A DNA stretch of 64,000 bases from contig CM055612.1 of assembly GCA_029379385.1 (NCBI GenBank), positions 9,920,001 through 9,984,000 on the forward strand, written 5' to 3'. Below the pieces are notes generated by a model. That model did not search any database and was not told the origin of the DNA. It saw nothing but the letters and a program-made list of their open reading frames with translations. Source of the stretch: Quillaja saponaria (taxonomy: Eukaryota; Streptophyta; Magnoliopsida; Fabales; Quillajaceae). Shown here piece by piece: positions 37,106 through 46,949 of the stretch (position 1 is the stretch's first letter; the number at the start of each line of letters is the position of its first letter). Position numbers and translations under genes: made by a program.

Positions 37106-38973
37106 TTATCTCAACCATATCCTAAGATCATTAGAGGGAGATGGAGACATCTCATTGTCTGTATAAGAAGATATGCTCTTGGAGCTTGAGCCTGTAATAT
37201 TATGACTGAGATCAGTACCAAAATTGCCAACACAACCAAATGGTTGGGAAGCTTGGAATGATAGGCGTTTCTTCACTGAACTAGTTCTTTCCTTTTCTGG
37301 GCTTGAAACCCTCTGCCTTGTTGCACTCTGTGACCGAGACCGAGCCTTGACAGAGGCAGTAGCAACCATATAGTTTGGCAATGAAGCAGTCCTCCTGGCA
37401 TTGTTAATTTCACCTACTCCATGGGGACTAGCTGAATGCACCTGAATATGAGTGGTTTTGACTGGTGAGTGGAGGGACATATTGTTGTGAGTTCTATTCA
37501 CGGGTGAAGCCGCAGAGAGTGAATTGAGCCTTAGTGGGTGGCCATGGGGGTGGTAGACCTGATGACTATGTGAGCTCTCCATATCAGTAGGAGTAGGCAA
37601 GTAAGGTCTAAATGTATCAATTTCAACTATTTTTATGGGGTCTCTTTGGTCACGGGAAGCTCTGCTTGTGCTCTCCTTGTACTCCTGTGTCAACCTATCA
37701 GGCCAATTAGTATTCTCACTGTCACTTGTTTCCCTACTAGTCTTCCACATCTGCTTCAAAGCAATTAGCTGATTATTCCAGTGAAACCCAGAAGAACAAA
37801 AATAGTAAACAGTTGAGTAAAAGATCAGAACCTGGTTAGAGAAGGCATAAGCTAGGGCCTTTTCACATTTCAGGGTTGCAACTTGCTTTCTTTTCTGTGA
37901 GACAGCTTGAACATTGTCTATTGTATGTGGGTTGTCATCCCAATAGATCCAATCATCTTTTGTCTGCATGAATTTAAAAACTCATTCAAACCAAACAAAC
38001 AGACAGAGAGGCAACTGAAACACATAATGCAGAATAAAAATAATTGTTATTTATACCATGGATTTCCTGTCAGCCAAATATGAACCCCAGAGGCTATTGG
38101 AATAAGTACTTGATCTGGAATCCATGCTTCCTTCATGTGAAAACCTCTTAGTATGCTGCTCTCCCACTCGAGTTTGAACTCGAAGCATAGCCTGCATGCA
38201 ATGAAGAGTTATATGTGCTCGTTTGCGGACATTGTGACCTCTTATTAAGGCCTGCAGCTTCACCAATCCCTTAAGTGCCCTAAGAGCTCTCCTGGCCTTC
38301 ATTAACAATCAGTCAATATTGGTCAATAAATCAATAAAAAAAAGGTTGAAACTTAAACGAATTAATTCACTGTTATTACCAGATATCCTCTGAAATATGC
38401 TTGAATAACAATGGCAGCATAATGTTCTTTAATGAAGATAAAAGGCCTAGCTAGACGAACAACCTCTACAGCTGCTTGAGCTGCTGCTACAGCTGCCTGT
38501 GCTGCAGCTGTTGTTGCCATAGCTACTGCAATGGAATGCCTTTGTTCTGCGTCAACAACCTCAGAAATAGGATTGATTGGCTCTGAACTAGTCACAGCAT
38601 TGTTATAATTTATTGATGTGATTTCGGCACTAGTGGTTATTGTCCTAATTGCCTCACATTGTTGTGTTCCTGATTCTGGATTCAAAGACTTCCTGAAAAT
38701 CCATCTTCTTTTTTTTCTCTTCTGCACATATCTCATATATAAATTAATATTTGGTCATAACCCTTTTTCATATCTTATTCAAAAGCACAAAACAAAATTA
38801 AAAAATTAAACTTTTGGAGTCAAATTAGAAAGTGTGAGTATTTTTGGTACCTTTTCCTCCTCCTGATCATGATCTTCTCTCCTTCTACTGCTTCTCTTGT
38901 CATTCTCTTTAGTGGGAGACCTGAAAGCCCTTTTCACTGCTGTGAACCAAGAGGTTCCTCCTGTCTTCCCCAT
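37106..38973 (-). CDS. IQD: IQ67-domain calmodulin-binding protein (IQD family)
   Basis: Five exons on the minus strand, all phase 0: 38973-38851, 38721-38380, 38296-38057, 37963-37832, 37750-37106, giving 493 residues. It begins [20 protein letters not shown], has a basic KRKKRRW patch, an Ala-rich helix, then the IQ67 domain from about residue 142: [12 protein letters not shown] / [26 protein letters not shown] and [10 protein letters not shown]. The phase-0 intron between GYL and ARR is the conserved intron of IQ67 domains. The C-terminal part is Ser/Pro-rich and basic, with [19 protein letters not shown] and PEKER, as in IQD family members. IQD proteins bind calmodulin through IQ motifs and act mainly as scaffolds at microtubules, plasma membrane or nucleus. 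No break is seen. Intron 4 (37751-37831) is 81 bases, a multiple of three and free of stops. Confidence 0.93.
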
Positions 38974-40340
38974 GAAGATGCTACCATGTACTACTAATTG
39001 CAAACTCTATCTCCATGTTAAGCAAAACCAGTTGCTGTAATATGATTGAAGTAATGTCACTTCTTTTTTATAATAGAGGAACTTCTTCTCTATTTGAGTA
39101 GTTGGTGACTTTAAATGCAAAGTTCATGGAGATATGAATGAAGGTGGTATTAATACAAATAATTTTTGGCCTTTTCGCAACTGCAATATATGAGCATGTA
39201 AGGTTTAAAGTTTTACAGTAAATAATGCTAAAAGAATTTGGTACTTTGTGGCATGGCTGATTAATTAATGTAATTTTATGTCAGAAATTTAAATAAAGTT
39301 TCAAAAGAGTGGGTACCCTCGAGAATGCTGAAAGCTGAAGAACACATAAAGCTTCATGTTTCATACTAATACTAGTAAGTAACCTTTATTGCTTTGATCT
39401 TTTTCTTTTGCTAATGAAGTTTTATTAGTAAAAGTTACAGTATGGTATTGTTATTGGAATTTGGATTTGTGGTAAGAGGAAAGGGACATTGTTTTTGGTT
39501 TTCTGTATGGTCTAATTACTGAAGAATATGTAAGCGCTATTGTTTAGACCTGTTCATCGTTAGTGGTATATATGTTGGGATTGGATAGTAAAGGAATTTT
39601 CAACTTGCAGGAAAGACTGGAAGCAGGTTGCTGTATAGTCGAAAGCAGAACATTAATTGTCAAGGTACGGTTTCATTTAATTAGTAGACCAGTCAAAACT
39701 TTATTGGATTCTCTGGGCATCACAGTAGTTTTTTCTTTTCTATCTTCTCATTCTCTATCTAGAATTATGGGGATTATGGGAGTATTTGGTTGGCAAGATG
39801 CCAATGAATCTCTAAACAAGTGAAAAGGATTTACATTAAAGACAAGGTGACTGCTATTCTTCCCTTTGGCAACAAAAATAAAAAAATAAAGTAGTTGTAG
39901 GATGTTCTCTAATCGATTTGATTCGGTTTGATCAATGGAGTTTTGTTGCTTTATTTTTTTATAAAAACTAATGCTATAAATTTTTCCTTCAAATTAAATG
40001 AAATGCTGTAATTAAGTGTTATTCTTCTATTTTCCCATTTATATGATCCGTATCTAGCAAATCAACCATTCTTTTTTTTTTTTTTTTTTTTTTTTATTAA
40101 GAGCAAATCAGCCATTCAAATTGATAAAAGAAACTAAACCAAATAAAACCAAAGGTCTAAATAAACGGAACCGGTTTGGTTGATTTGATTGGTTTTATGA
40201 CTGTCTCCTGTGATTGGTGCAATAAAACAAAACAAGGATCAATAAGAAACTAAAAAGAAAAAAATAGGTGTCAATTACAAGTTAAAAGAAAAGCAAGGTT
40301 CGAAATGCAAAATTTTTGTCTTACATGAAAACATGTGTAT
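38974..40340. other. Shared upstream region between the divergent IQD and HSP genes
   Basis: About 1.6 kb separates the divergently transcribed IQD (minus) and HSP (plus) genes. No gene is seen. A poly(T) run with flanking direct repeats lies at 40056-40117. Confidence 0.5.
40056..40117. repeat. Poly(T) tract flanked by 16-base direct repeats
   Basis: AGCAAATCAACCATTC (40056-40071) and AGCAAATCAGCCATTC (40102-40117) flank 24 T residues and ATTAAG. This is the footprint expected of a target-primed insertion consisting only of a poly(A) tail, inserted on the minus strand. Confidence 0.65.
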
Positions 40341-40348
40341 CTCGGATC

Positions 40349-40445
40349 TTTCCCGAAAGAATTAGAACATCAGAGAGACTTGTCCAGAACTTTCATACCC
40401 AAATTCTCAAACTTTCAAGAGGATGCGACCCGTGGCCTATAAATT
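40349..40445 (+). promoter_or_regulatory. Heat-shock elements and TATA box of the HSP gene
   Basis: TTCCCGAA at 40350-40357 followed by AGAATTAGAAC, GAACTTTC at 40387-40394, and TTCAAGAGG at about 40414 are inverted GAA/TTC units of the kind bound by heat-shock factors. TATAAATT follows at about 40438. The coding start is at 40588. This fits a heat-induced gene, by analogy with other small HSP promoters. Confidence 0.65.
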
Positions 40446-40587
40446 CTCTTACCTTCTCATACTCGCAGCCTCAATCAAGGTCTTGGCTAAAGAGAACAAA
40501 GAAGAAATTAAACAAAGCTCTCTTCCTCTGACTTTCCCCTACATCCTTATTCTAGTTGCATAATCTTGTTCAAACAGGATAATCAAC

Positions 40588-41557
40588 ATGGCTTCAACAT
40601 TGTCATTAACATCTTCCTTGCCCATGTTATCCCACAAAACTAGGGTTTCAAACAAAGTCAATAATAGTGCTCCTATCTTCTTGGCCACCTTCCCATCAAG
40701 GAAACCAAGGCCACGGCTGGGACTTGTGAGGGCACAGGCCACTGGTGATAACAAGGACACGTCTGTGGACGTGCATGTCAACCAGCAGGGGCAGGGGACA
40801 CAAGGAACTGCAGTCGACAGGAGGCCTCGGAGATTGGCTATGGATGTCCCAACATTTGGTAAGTTTACTGTTTGCCATACTAGTAGCATTGAAATTCACT
40901 AGTTGATTTTCTCAATTTAAAAAAGACGCTTGATGTTAGTCTCTGCTTTTGCTTGTTTACCTGTGGCATTACATTTTCTAGGGTGGTTATACAAGTGACT
41001 GGTATTTTTCCCGTCAATATAAATATCAATCTAGTCTACCATTCTTTTTCTCAAGCTTCTGTCATATTCATATATAATTTAGTATGACTTCGGGTTCTGC
41101 TACCAAAATTCAAAATCTTGCATATGTAGGTCTTTTGGACCCATTTTCACCAATGAGGACCATGCGCCAGATGCTTGACACAATGGACCGAATTTTTGAG
41201 GATAGCATGACATTCCCTGGAAGAAACAGAGCAGCAGGAGAAATCCGAGCACCTTGGGACATCAAAGATGAAGATCATGAAATCAAGATACGGTTTGACA
41301 TGCCTGGACTTTCAAAAGAGGATGTCAAGGTCTCAGTGGAGGATGATGTTCTTGTTATAAAAGGTGAGCACAAGAAAGAAGAAGGTGGGGATGACTCTTG
41401 GTCTAGCATGAGTTATAGCTCCTATGATACCCGTCTCCAGCTCCCTGATAACTGCGAGAAGGACAAGGTTAAGGCAGAATTGAAAAATGGAGTGCTTTTC
41501 ATTTCTATCCCTAAGACCAAAGTTGAACGCAAGGTTGTTGATGTGCAAATCCAGTGA
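40588..41557 (+). CDS. HSP21: Chloroplast small heat-shock protein (HSP21 type)
   Basis: Exon 1 is 40588-40858 and exon 2 is 41130-41557; the junction splits a Gly codon (G/GT) and gives 232 residues. Residues 1 to about 45 form a Ser/Thr-rich, basic transit peptide. Residues 92-117 ([20 protein letters not shown] and on) are the Met-rich amphipathic helix that marks plastid HSP21. The alpha-crystallin domain runs from about 128 to 228 and includes [28 protein letters not shown] and [16 protein letters not shown]21 forms oligomers in the stroma/thylakoid, holding unfolding proteins during heat. The intron ends with 46 bases that are open from an ATG at 41084, so an N-terminally shortened 157-residue form would arise from internal initiation. 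Heat-shock elements lie upstream; a DUF4228 pseudogene lies tail-to-tail downstream. Confidence 0.93.
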
Positions 41558-41991
41558 GATAAACTACTAAGTGTATATATGGTGTTGATCCTATGGGGAC
41601 TTTGTGCTTTACATTTCTTCTTTTATGTCAACCAAGTGGGTGATTTTGTGTAAGCTATGAATGATAGAATAAAACTCTTACATGGGGAAAACACCCGTTT
41701 GATTTTCTCGTTGAATTTGCTTAGTAGATTGTAAGCAAACAAATCTGATCATAGAGTAAGAAGGCTTGAAAGTCTAACATCTAGAAAATAACTACTACTA
41801 CTTCTCAATTATTGTTTACTGCCTTATTTATATCACAGTATCTAAACCCGTATAGAGAATTAAACCAAAAATGAAGCCTTGTTATTCCCCGTGTTTTCAT
41901 TTTCCTTATTGCTTTCTTTTTCATTTTTGTAAAAACGGAAGGAAAAAAGGAAAGGAGATTTCTGCAGAAGACGTAATTCCATTACGGAGTC

Positions 41992-42425
41992 GAATCGAGC
42001 TTTGGTTTCTAGTTTGTAGGCAAATCAACAGAATGACAAGATACTCTCTGAACCTGAGATTGTAAAACTTAAGAGGGAATTTTTTTGTGTCACTAGCTCT
42101 TGAAGCTGTTGTTCTGTGAGGACAACTTTGATTCTCTTTTATTCCACCTGCTTGTTTTATGTCACTGCTACAAGAAGTTTCAGGCCCAGAAGGAAGCAGG
42201 TAGTATAACTTTCTTTAATTTATAATCTAGTGAGAGATGCTCTGAAGATTCCTTTGATATACCAATTCCAGAAGAAGAAATTTGCATTAAGACGTCTTTC
42301 ACCACAGTTGGTTTACTAAATTCCCATTTAGCATCACTAGCTTGACAATTTTTTCCTTGCTTGGGCAAAGCACCTGAATTGCAAGATCTTAAACTGGGTA
42401 TACAATGAGTAAAGCAATTACCCTT
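41992..42425 (-). pseudogene. DUF4228/PADRE gene copy 1, inactivated
   Basis: This is the most damaged of four copies. The ancestral ATG at 42423-42425 reads AAG. Compared with the intact copies there is a loss of about 8 bases near 42330 (the KIVEF region), further small deletions near 42212 and in the Ser-rich region near 42189, and indels near 42070. Residual pieces such as GNCFTHCIPSLRSCNSGALP and SGIGISKESSEHL remain readable. It lies tail-to-tail with the complete HSP gene. Confidence 0.9.
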
Positions 42426-42499
42426 TTTCCCTTGGGGAGTGGTTGACAAGAGGAAGCAAATTAAGGTGGTAGATGAAGCAGGTAATTTGATGGAAGTTA

Positions 42500-45292
42500 T
42501 ATAAAATTAGACGAGAAAAAGAAATTTGTTGCAGAGGGATAGAGTTTGAAGGAATTTGTGCTGATATGTGAGTGTTGAAACTATACATATATGGGATGGT
42601 TGGTGTATAAGAAAATGGAGTTGTTTCGTGAGGAGTGGTGTATACAAAGGCATGTTATGAATTGGGGCAAAAAAGTCCATGAATGTATCTATAGTAGCAC
42701 CGTCTCATTTTAAAAAGCCACGATACCGTGTCCTTTGATTTTAATTATTTTTTTATCTTAAAATTTTTAAAATATCTTATATTTATCATTTCTTATTCTT
42801 TTAAATTACATGTCTTTTTTTTTTTCAATTTAGTATATTTAAAGAAAGAAAATTTATTTTAAAAAATTTCTTTCACTAATTTTTTAATTCTTATCTATTT
42901 TTTGGTTGACATCTAAAAACAAATAAAAATTAAAGACTATTCACAATAAATTAAAAGATTTAAAAATTGACTAATTAGAAATATATTTATTTACAATAAT
43001 TTTTTAAAATAATTACTCTCTAATTAAAATAATTGATGTAACTAATAGTGATTGAGCTTATTGGAAGGGATTAGTGATTCACATAGAGAATCTAAGTTTA
43101 CAATTGGAGACATTATTTTGAAAGGGGTTTTCTCTTAAAAAAGAGTTAGACAGAATTTCGAGAAAAAAAATATAAAAAAGAAAAAATAATAATTGATGTA
43201 TAATTACTTAAAAAATATAAAATAAAATAAAAATTTCTAAACAAGTATGTAAACGCGTGTAATGGGACAATTATATATAAATTTGAATTTTATAAATATA
43301 AAGTTTATATTATTTATTATGATAGTTAAAATAAATTTAGTATTATTTAATATATAAATTATTATTAAAAAAAATTAATTTTTAAATATTATATTTATTA
43401 TAGTTTAACAAAGATTTTAAGGGCTTATTAAAAAAATCATATATATTTTAATTTTTTTTTAATAGGTGTCATAATAGTACTAGTTAAAGTGTAATAAGTA
43501 TAATAGTTTAAAATAATAATTTATATCTTAATGATATTAAAATTATGATTAAATATAACAAATGTTACAAATTTTTGACCCATAAAATCTTATCTAATTT
43601 CGTGAAAAAAGTTCATATTTTATTAGCAACGCGTCTCTTTTCCTTGGAGTGCTCGTAGGTATAGTGTTGGAGCCCCCATTAAAATGATTGGTGACAATGA
43701 ATCTCCGAGAACCCAACCCTTAATTTGGGTTCTGGGAATTTAGTTGTTAATATAATAATTCTTAATGATGATTATTATAGATGTGTAATTAATGCATCGA
43801 CAAATTGCCTCTAAAATGGCCCATGTGATTTTGGAAATTGAGAAGCCAAGTTCCTCTAGAATATCAATTTAATCCATTTGAATTTGGCTGAGTATCTGAT
43901 TTGTATAAACTATTTGAAGATCATTATTAGAATTGTATGATCAATTTTTTGGATTAAAACAAATTAAATCATGTAATTATCTACTCAATTCAACTAAATT
44001 TTAAAGATTAAATTAGTTAAGTTAATAAATTATATAATTATCATAAAATATATTTTATCAAAAATATGATCAGATTTGTTTCAAATTAAATTAAATTTTT
44101 ATAACTTGGAATTTAATTTTCATAACTTTAGATCATATCCAATATTTTGATCAATTTCCCTTATGCTACTGTAACAGTAAGTATTCAAAAAATTCCCTAG
44201 TAAGTCACGGATTGAAAGTTTTCCAAATTTGATTTTCGCGTGGGATAGCTTTTTACTTCATCATGCTGTGTATTGCCCTTTAAGATCAACAACACCTTGG
44301 CATATAGAGTTGCAGACTAGCAGTTGTCTCACAGAATTAGACATTGTTATTTCTATCAATGTTTTAAATATTGAACCGGTAATTGATTCGAAAAATTATC
44401 AAATACCGTATTATTGGTTCAATCAAGATTGGATCGATAATTAGATAGAATGATGATATAAATATATTTAATTAAATTTTATATTTTAAAATTATATATA
44501 ATTTTTTATTAATTATAAATATTAAATATACAAAAAATAATATAATATTAATTAAATAATAAGAACACATTACAAATACTTAAATATATATAGTTATTAA
44601 CAATTAATACACAGCTAATTAATTTATTGTGCATCACAATATTCAAGTTTTAAGTTATTTATCAAAATAATAAATTCAACATCAATGTAAAATATAATTG
44701 TGTCACTAATTTTTAATAAAAATTTTTACTAATTCTTAATATAAATAATAGCATAAAAACAAAATAGTACGGTTTAATAAAACCATCATCATTTTTATTT
44801 TTATTTTTATGGTTTTAACTCAATCACTAAACAGTTTTTTAGTCCAACTTGATCTAGTTTGTTACCTGAGTGACGGTCTAATCAGATAGTCCGATCTTTA
44901 AAACATTGATTTATATGCTGCTATTATAATTTTCATAATTAGATATTGTAAAACTTCTATGGTAAATGATGCAGTTTTTACATTAGTTTGTGCATAACAA
45001 CTTAATTTTAATAGTAAATGATACCAACTTATATAATTTTCATTGCTACCAATTTATATAATTTTCATTGCTGTTTGGAAGAAGATTATTAATTACTATG
45101 GGACAGCGCAATTCGAATATAGTTTTAAGAGAATATTATCTCATTTCTGAAAGAGAACTTGAAAAAAAAAAAAAGTGAGTCTCTATTTATATCATATTTG
45201 GATCTTCTTTGGTACTGGAAAGAGATTTGGTTCCAAAGGGATAATTCAATGTTTTTCTCCCAAAGTGTATAGCAAAAATAATTTACTCATCT
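42500..45292. other. A/T-rich spacer of unit A
   Basis: No gene. It contains blocks also found in the spacers of units B, C and D: the GTGTATAAGAAAATGGAGTTG upstream block (42602), a CAATTTAGTATATTTAAAG segment, GAGTGCTCGTAGG with the AGCCCCCAT block, and the CAACAAATTGCCTCTAAAATGG-type block at about 43799-43821. Confidence 0.75.
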
Positions 45293-45392
45293 AAAAAAGA
45301 TGCTTGATGTTAGCCTCAGCTTTTGCCCGATTACCTGTGGCATCACATTTTCTAGGGTGGTGATACAAGTGACTGGTATTTTCCCTTCAATG

Positions 45393-45400
45393 TATAAATA
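45393..45400 (+). promoter_or_regulatory. Intron-derived TATA-like motif before the truncated HSP frame
   Basis: TATAAATA lies 59 bases upstream of the ATG at 45459. The same motif is inside the intron of the parent gene (41018-41025). Whether it serves as a promoter is unknown. Confidence 0.25.
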
Positions 45401-45458
45401 TCAATCTAGTCTACCATTCATTTTCTCAAGCTTCTGTCATATTCATATATAATTTAGT

Positions 45459-45932
45459 ATGACTTTGGGTTCTGCTACCAAAATTCAAAATCTTGCATAT
45501 GTAGGTCTTTTGGACCCATTGTCACCAATGAGGACCATGCGCCAGATGCTTTACACAATGGACCGAATTTTTGAGGATACCATGACATTCCCTGGAAGAA
45601 ACAGAGCAGCGGGAGAAATCCGAGCACCTTGGGACATCAAAGATGAAGATCATGAAATCAAGATACGATTTGACATGGCTGGACTTTCAAAAGAGGATAT
45701 CAAGGTCTCTGAGGAGGATGATGTCCTTGTTATAAAAGGTGAGCACAAGCAAGAAGAAGGTGCGGATGACTCTTGGTCTAGCAGGAGTTATAGCTCCTAT
45801 GATACCCGTCTCCCGCTTCCTGATAACTGTGAGAAGAACAAGGTTAAGGCAGAATTGAAGAATGGAGTGCTTTATATTTCTATACCTAAAACCAAAGTTG
45901 AACGCAAGGTTGTCGATGTGCAAATTCAGTGA
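45459..45932 (+). CDS. Exon-1-less duplicate of HSP21-type small heat-shock protein
   Basis: The uninterrupted 157-codon frame starts with 15 residues of former intron ([15 protein letters not shown]) and continues with the Met-rich helix and full alpha-crystallin domain to KVVDVQIQ. It differs from the matching part of the upstream gene at 13 of 157 positions. Changes include MPGL to MAGL, which removes a highly conserved proline, V to E in KVSVEDD, and LDTMDR to LYTMDR. The transit peptide exon and the heat-shock promoter are absent because the duplication starts within the intron. If expressed, the product would not be directed to plastids. The open frame without stops argues for recent origin or selection; it may equally be a young pseudogene. 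Confidence 0.7.
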   Translation: MTLGSATKIQNLAYVGLLDPLSPMRTMRQMLYTMDRIFEDTMTFPGRNRAAGEIRAPWDIKDEDHEIKIRFDMAGLSKEDIKVSEEDDVLVIKGEHKQEEGADDSWSSRSYSSYDTRLPLPDNCEKNKVKAELKNGVLYISIPKTKVERKVVDVQIQ

Positions 45933-46388
45933 GATAAACTACTAAGTGTATATATCGTATGATCCTCTCGAGACTTTGTGCTTTACATTTCTTCTTTTAT
46001 GTAAACTAAGTTGGTGATTTTGTAAGTCTATGGATAATAGAATAAAACTCTTAGATGGGGAAAACACCCTTTTGGGTTTGCTCATTGAATTTGCTTAGTG
46101 GATTGTAAGCAAACAAATCTGATAGTAGGAGACTAACAGGGATTGAAAGTATGACATCTAGAATACAGAGGACATGGTAACTACTACTATTGTTCCTGCT
46201 TTATTTATTAGTGAACACAAACTTACCAACTGAGGAAAGTTTGAACATTTATATTGAAGTATCCAACCCATATAACTAAAAATGAAACCTTGTCATACCC
46301 AGTGTTTTCCTTTTCCCTCTTGCTTTCTTTTTCATTTTTGAATGAAAGAAAGAAAGAAGGAAAAGAGAAATATGAAGATGACCTAATT

Positions 46389-46865
46389 TTATTCCGGAAT
46401 GGAATCGAGCTTTGGTTTCCAGTTTGTAGGCAAATCAACAGAATGACAAGATATACTCTGAACCTGAGATTGTAAAAGTATATCTTCCAGGGAAATTTTC
46501 TCTGTCACTAGCTCTTGAAGCTGTTGCTTTGTGAGGACAACTTTGATTCTCTTTATTCCACCAGCTTGTTCTCTGTTACTGCTACAAGAAGTTTCAGGCC
46601 CAGCAGAAGACACAGAAGGAAGCAGGTAGTATAACTTTCCTCTCTTTAATTTATAATCTGGTGGGAGATGCTCTGAAGATTCCTTTGATATACCAATTCC
46701 AGAAGCAGAAAATTGCATCAAGATGTCTTTCACCACAGTTGGTCTACCAAATTCCACTATCTTCCCATTTAGCATCACTACCTTGACAATTTTGTCCTGC
46801 TTGGGCAAAGCACCTGATTTGCAAGATCTTAAACTGGGCATACAATGAGTAAAGCAATCACCCAT
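46389..46865 (-). CDS. DUF4228/PADRE-domain protein, copy 2
   Basis: One exon encodes 158 residues. It starts MGDCFTHC, where Gly2 with Cys4 and Cys8 could be N-myristoylated and palmitoylated. The PADRE region has KIVKVVMLNGKIVEF (25-39), SGIGISKESSEHL (55-67) and LPPDYKLKRGKLYYLLP (67-83); the tail has a basic-hydrophobic IKRIKVVLTKQQLQELV helix. PADRE proteins are plant-specific, often induced by pathogens or abiotic stress; molecular role unknown. A TATA-like TTTTATATAG lies on the minus strand at about 46943-46952. The gene is tail-to-tail with the truncated HSP frame, as copy 1 is with the complete HSP gene. Confidence 0.88.
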   Translation of the reverse strand: MGDCFTHCMPSLRSCKSGALPKQDKIVKVVMLNGKIVEFGRPTVVKDILMQFSASGIGISKESSEHLPPDYKLKRGKLYYLLPSVSSAGPETSCSSNREQAGGIKRIKVVLTKQQLQELVTEKISLEDILLQSQVQSISCHSVDLPTNWKPKLDSIPE

Positions 46866-46949
46866 TTTGCCTTGGGGAATGGTAGAAAAGAGGACGCAAA
46901 TTAAGGTGGTAGATAAAGCATAAGAGTAATTTGATGGTCAAGCTATATA

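Larger units (their letters stand above)
40917..45292. repeat. Tandem unit A (HSP21 intron/exon 2, DUF4228 pseudogene, A/T spacer)
   Basis: From AAGACGCTTGATGTTAG (about 40921) the sequence is collinear with unit B from 45293 on. It passes through HSP exon 2, the DUF4228 copy, an A/T-rich spacer, the block GAGTGCTCGTAGG (about 43649) with the hairpin AACCCAACCCTTAATTTGGG, and AAAACATTGATTTATATGCTG near 44902. It ends at TTTACTCAT (about 45290), which joins directly to HSP intron sequence of unit B. Confidence 0.85.

Noticed and set aside
39563..39823. 86-codon open frame upstream of the HSP gene
   Set aside because: No domain or homologue recognised, and no supporting splice sites or partner exons.
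41060..41130. Separate gene starting at the ATG at 41084
   Set aside because: The HSP21 family sequence requires splicing from exon 1 at 40858 to 41130; the ATG lies in the intron. It is kept as a possible internal start only.
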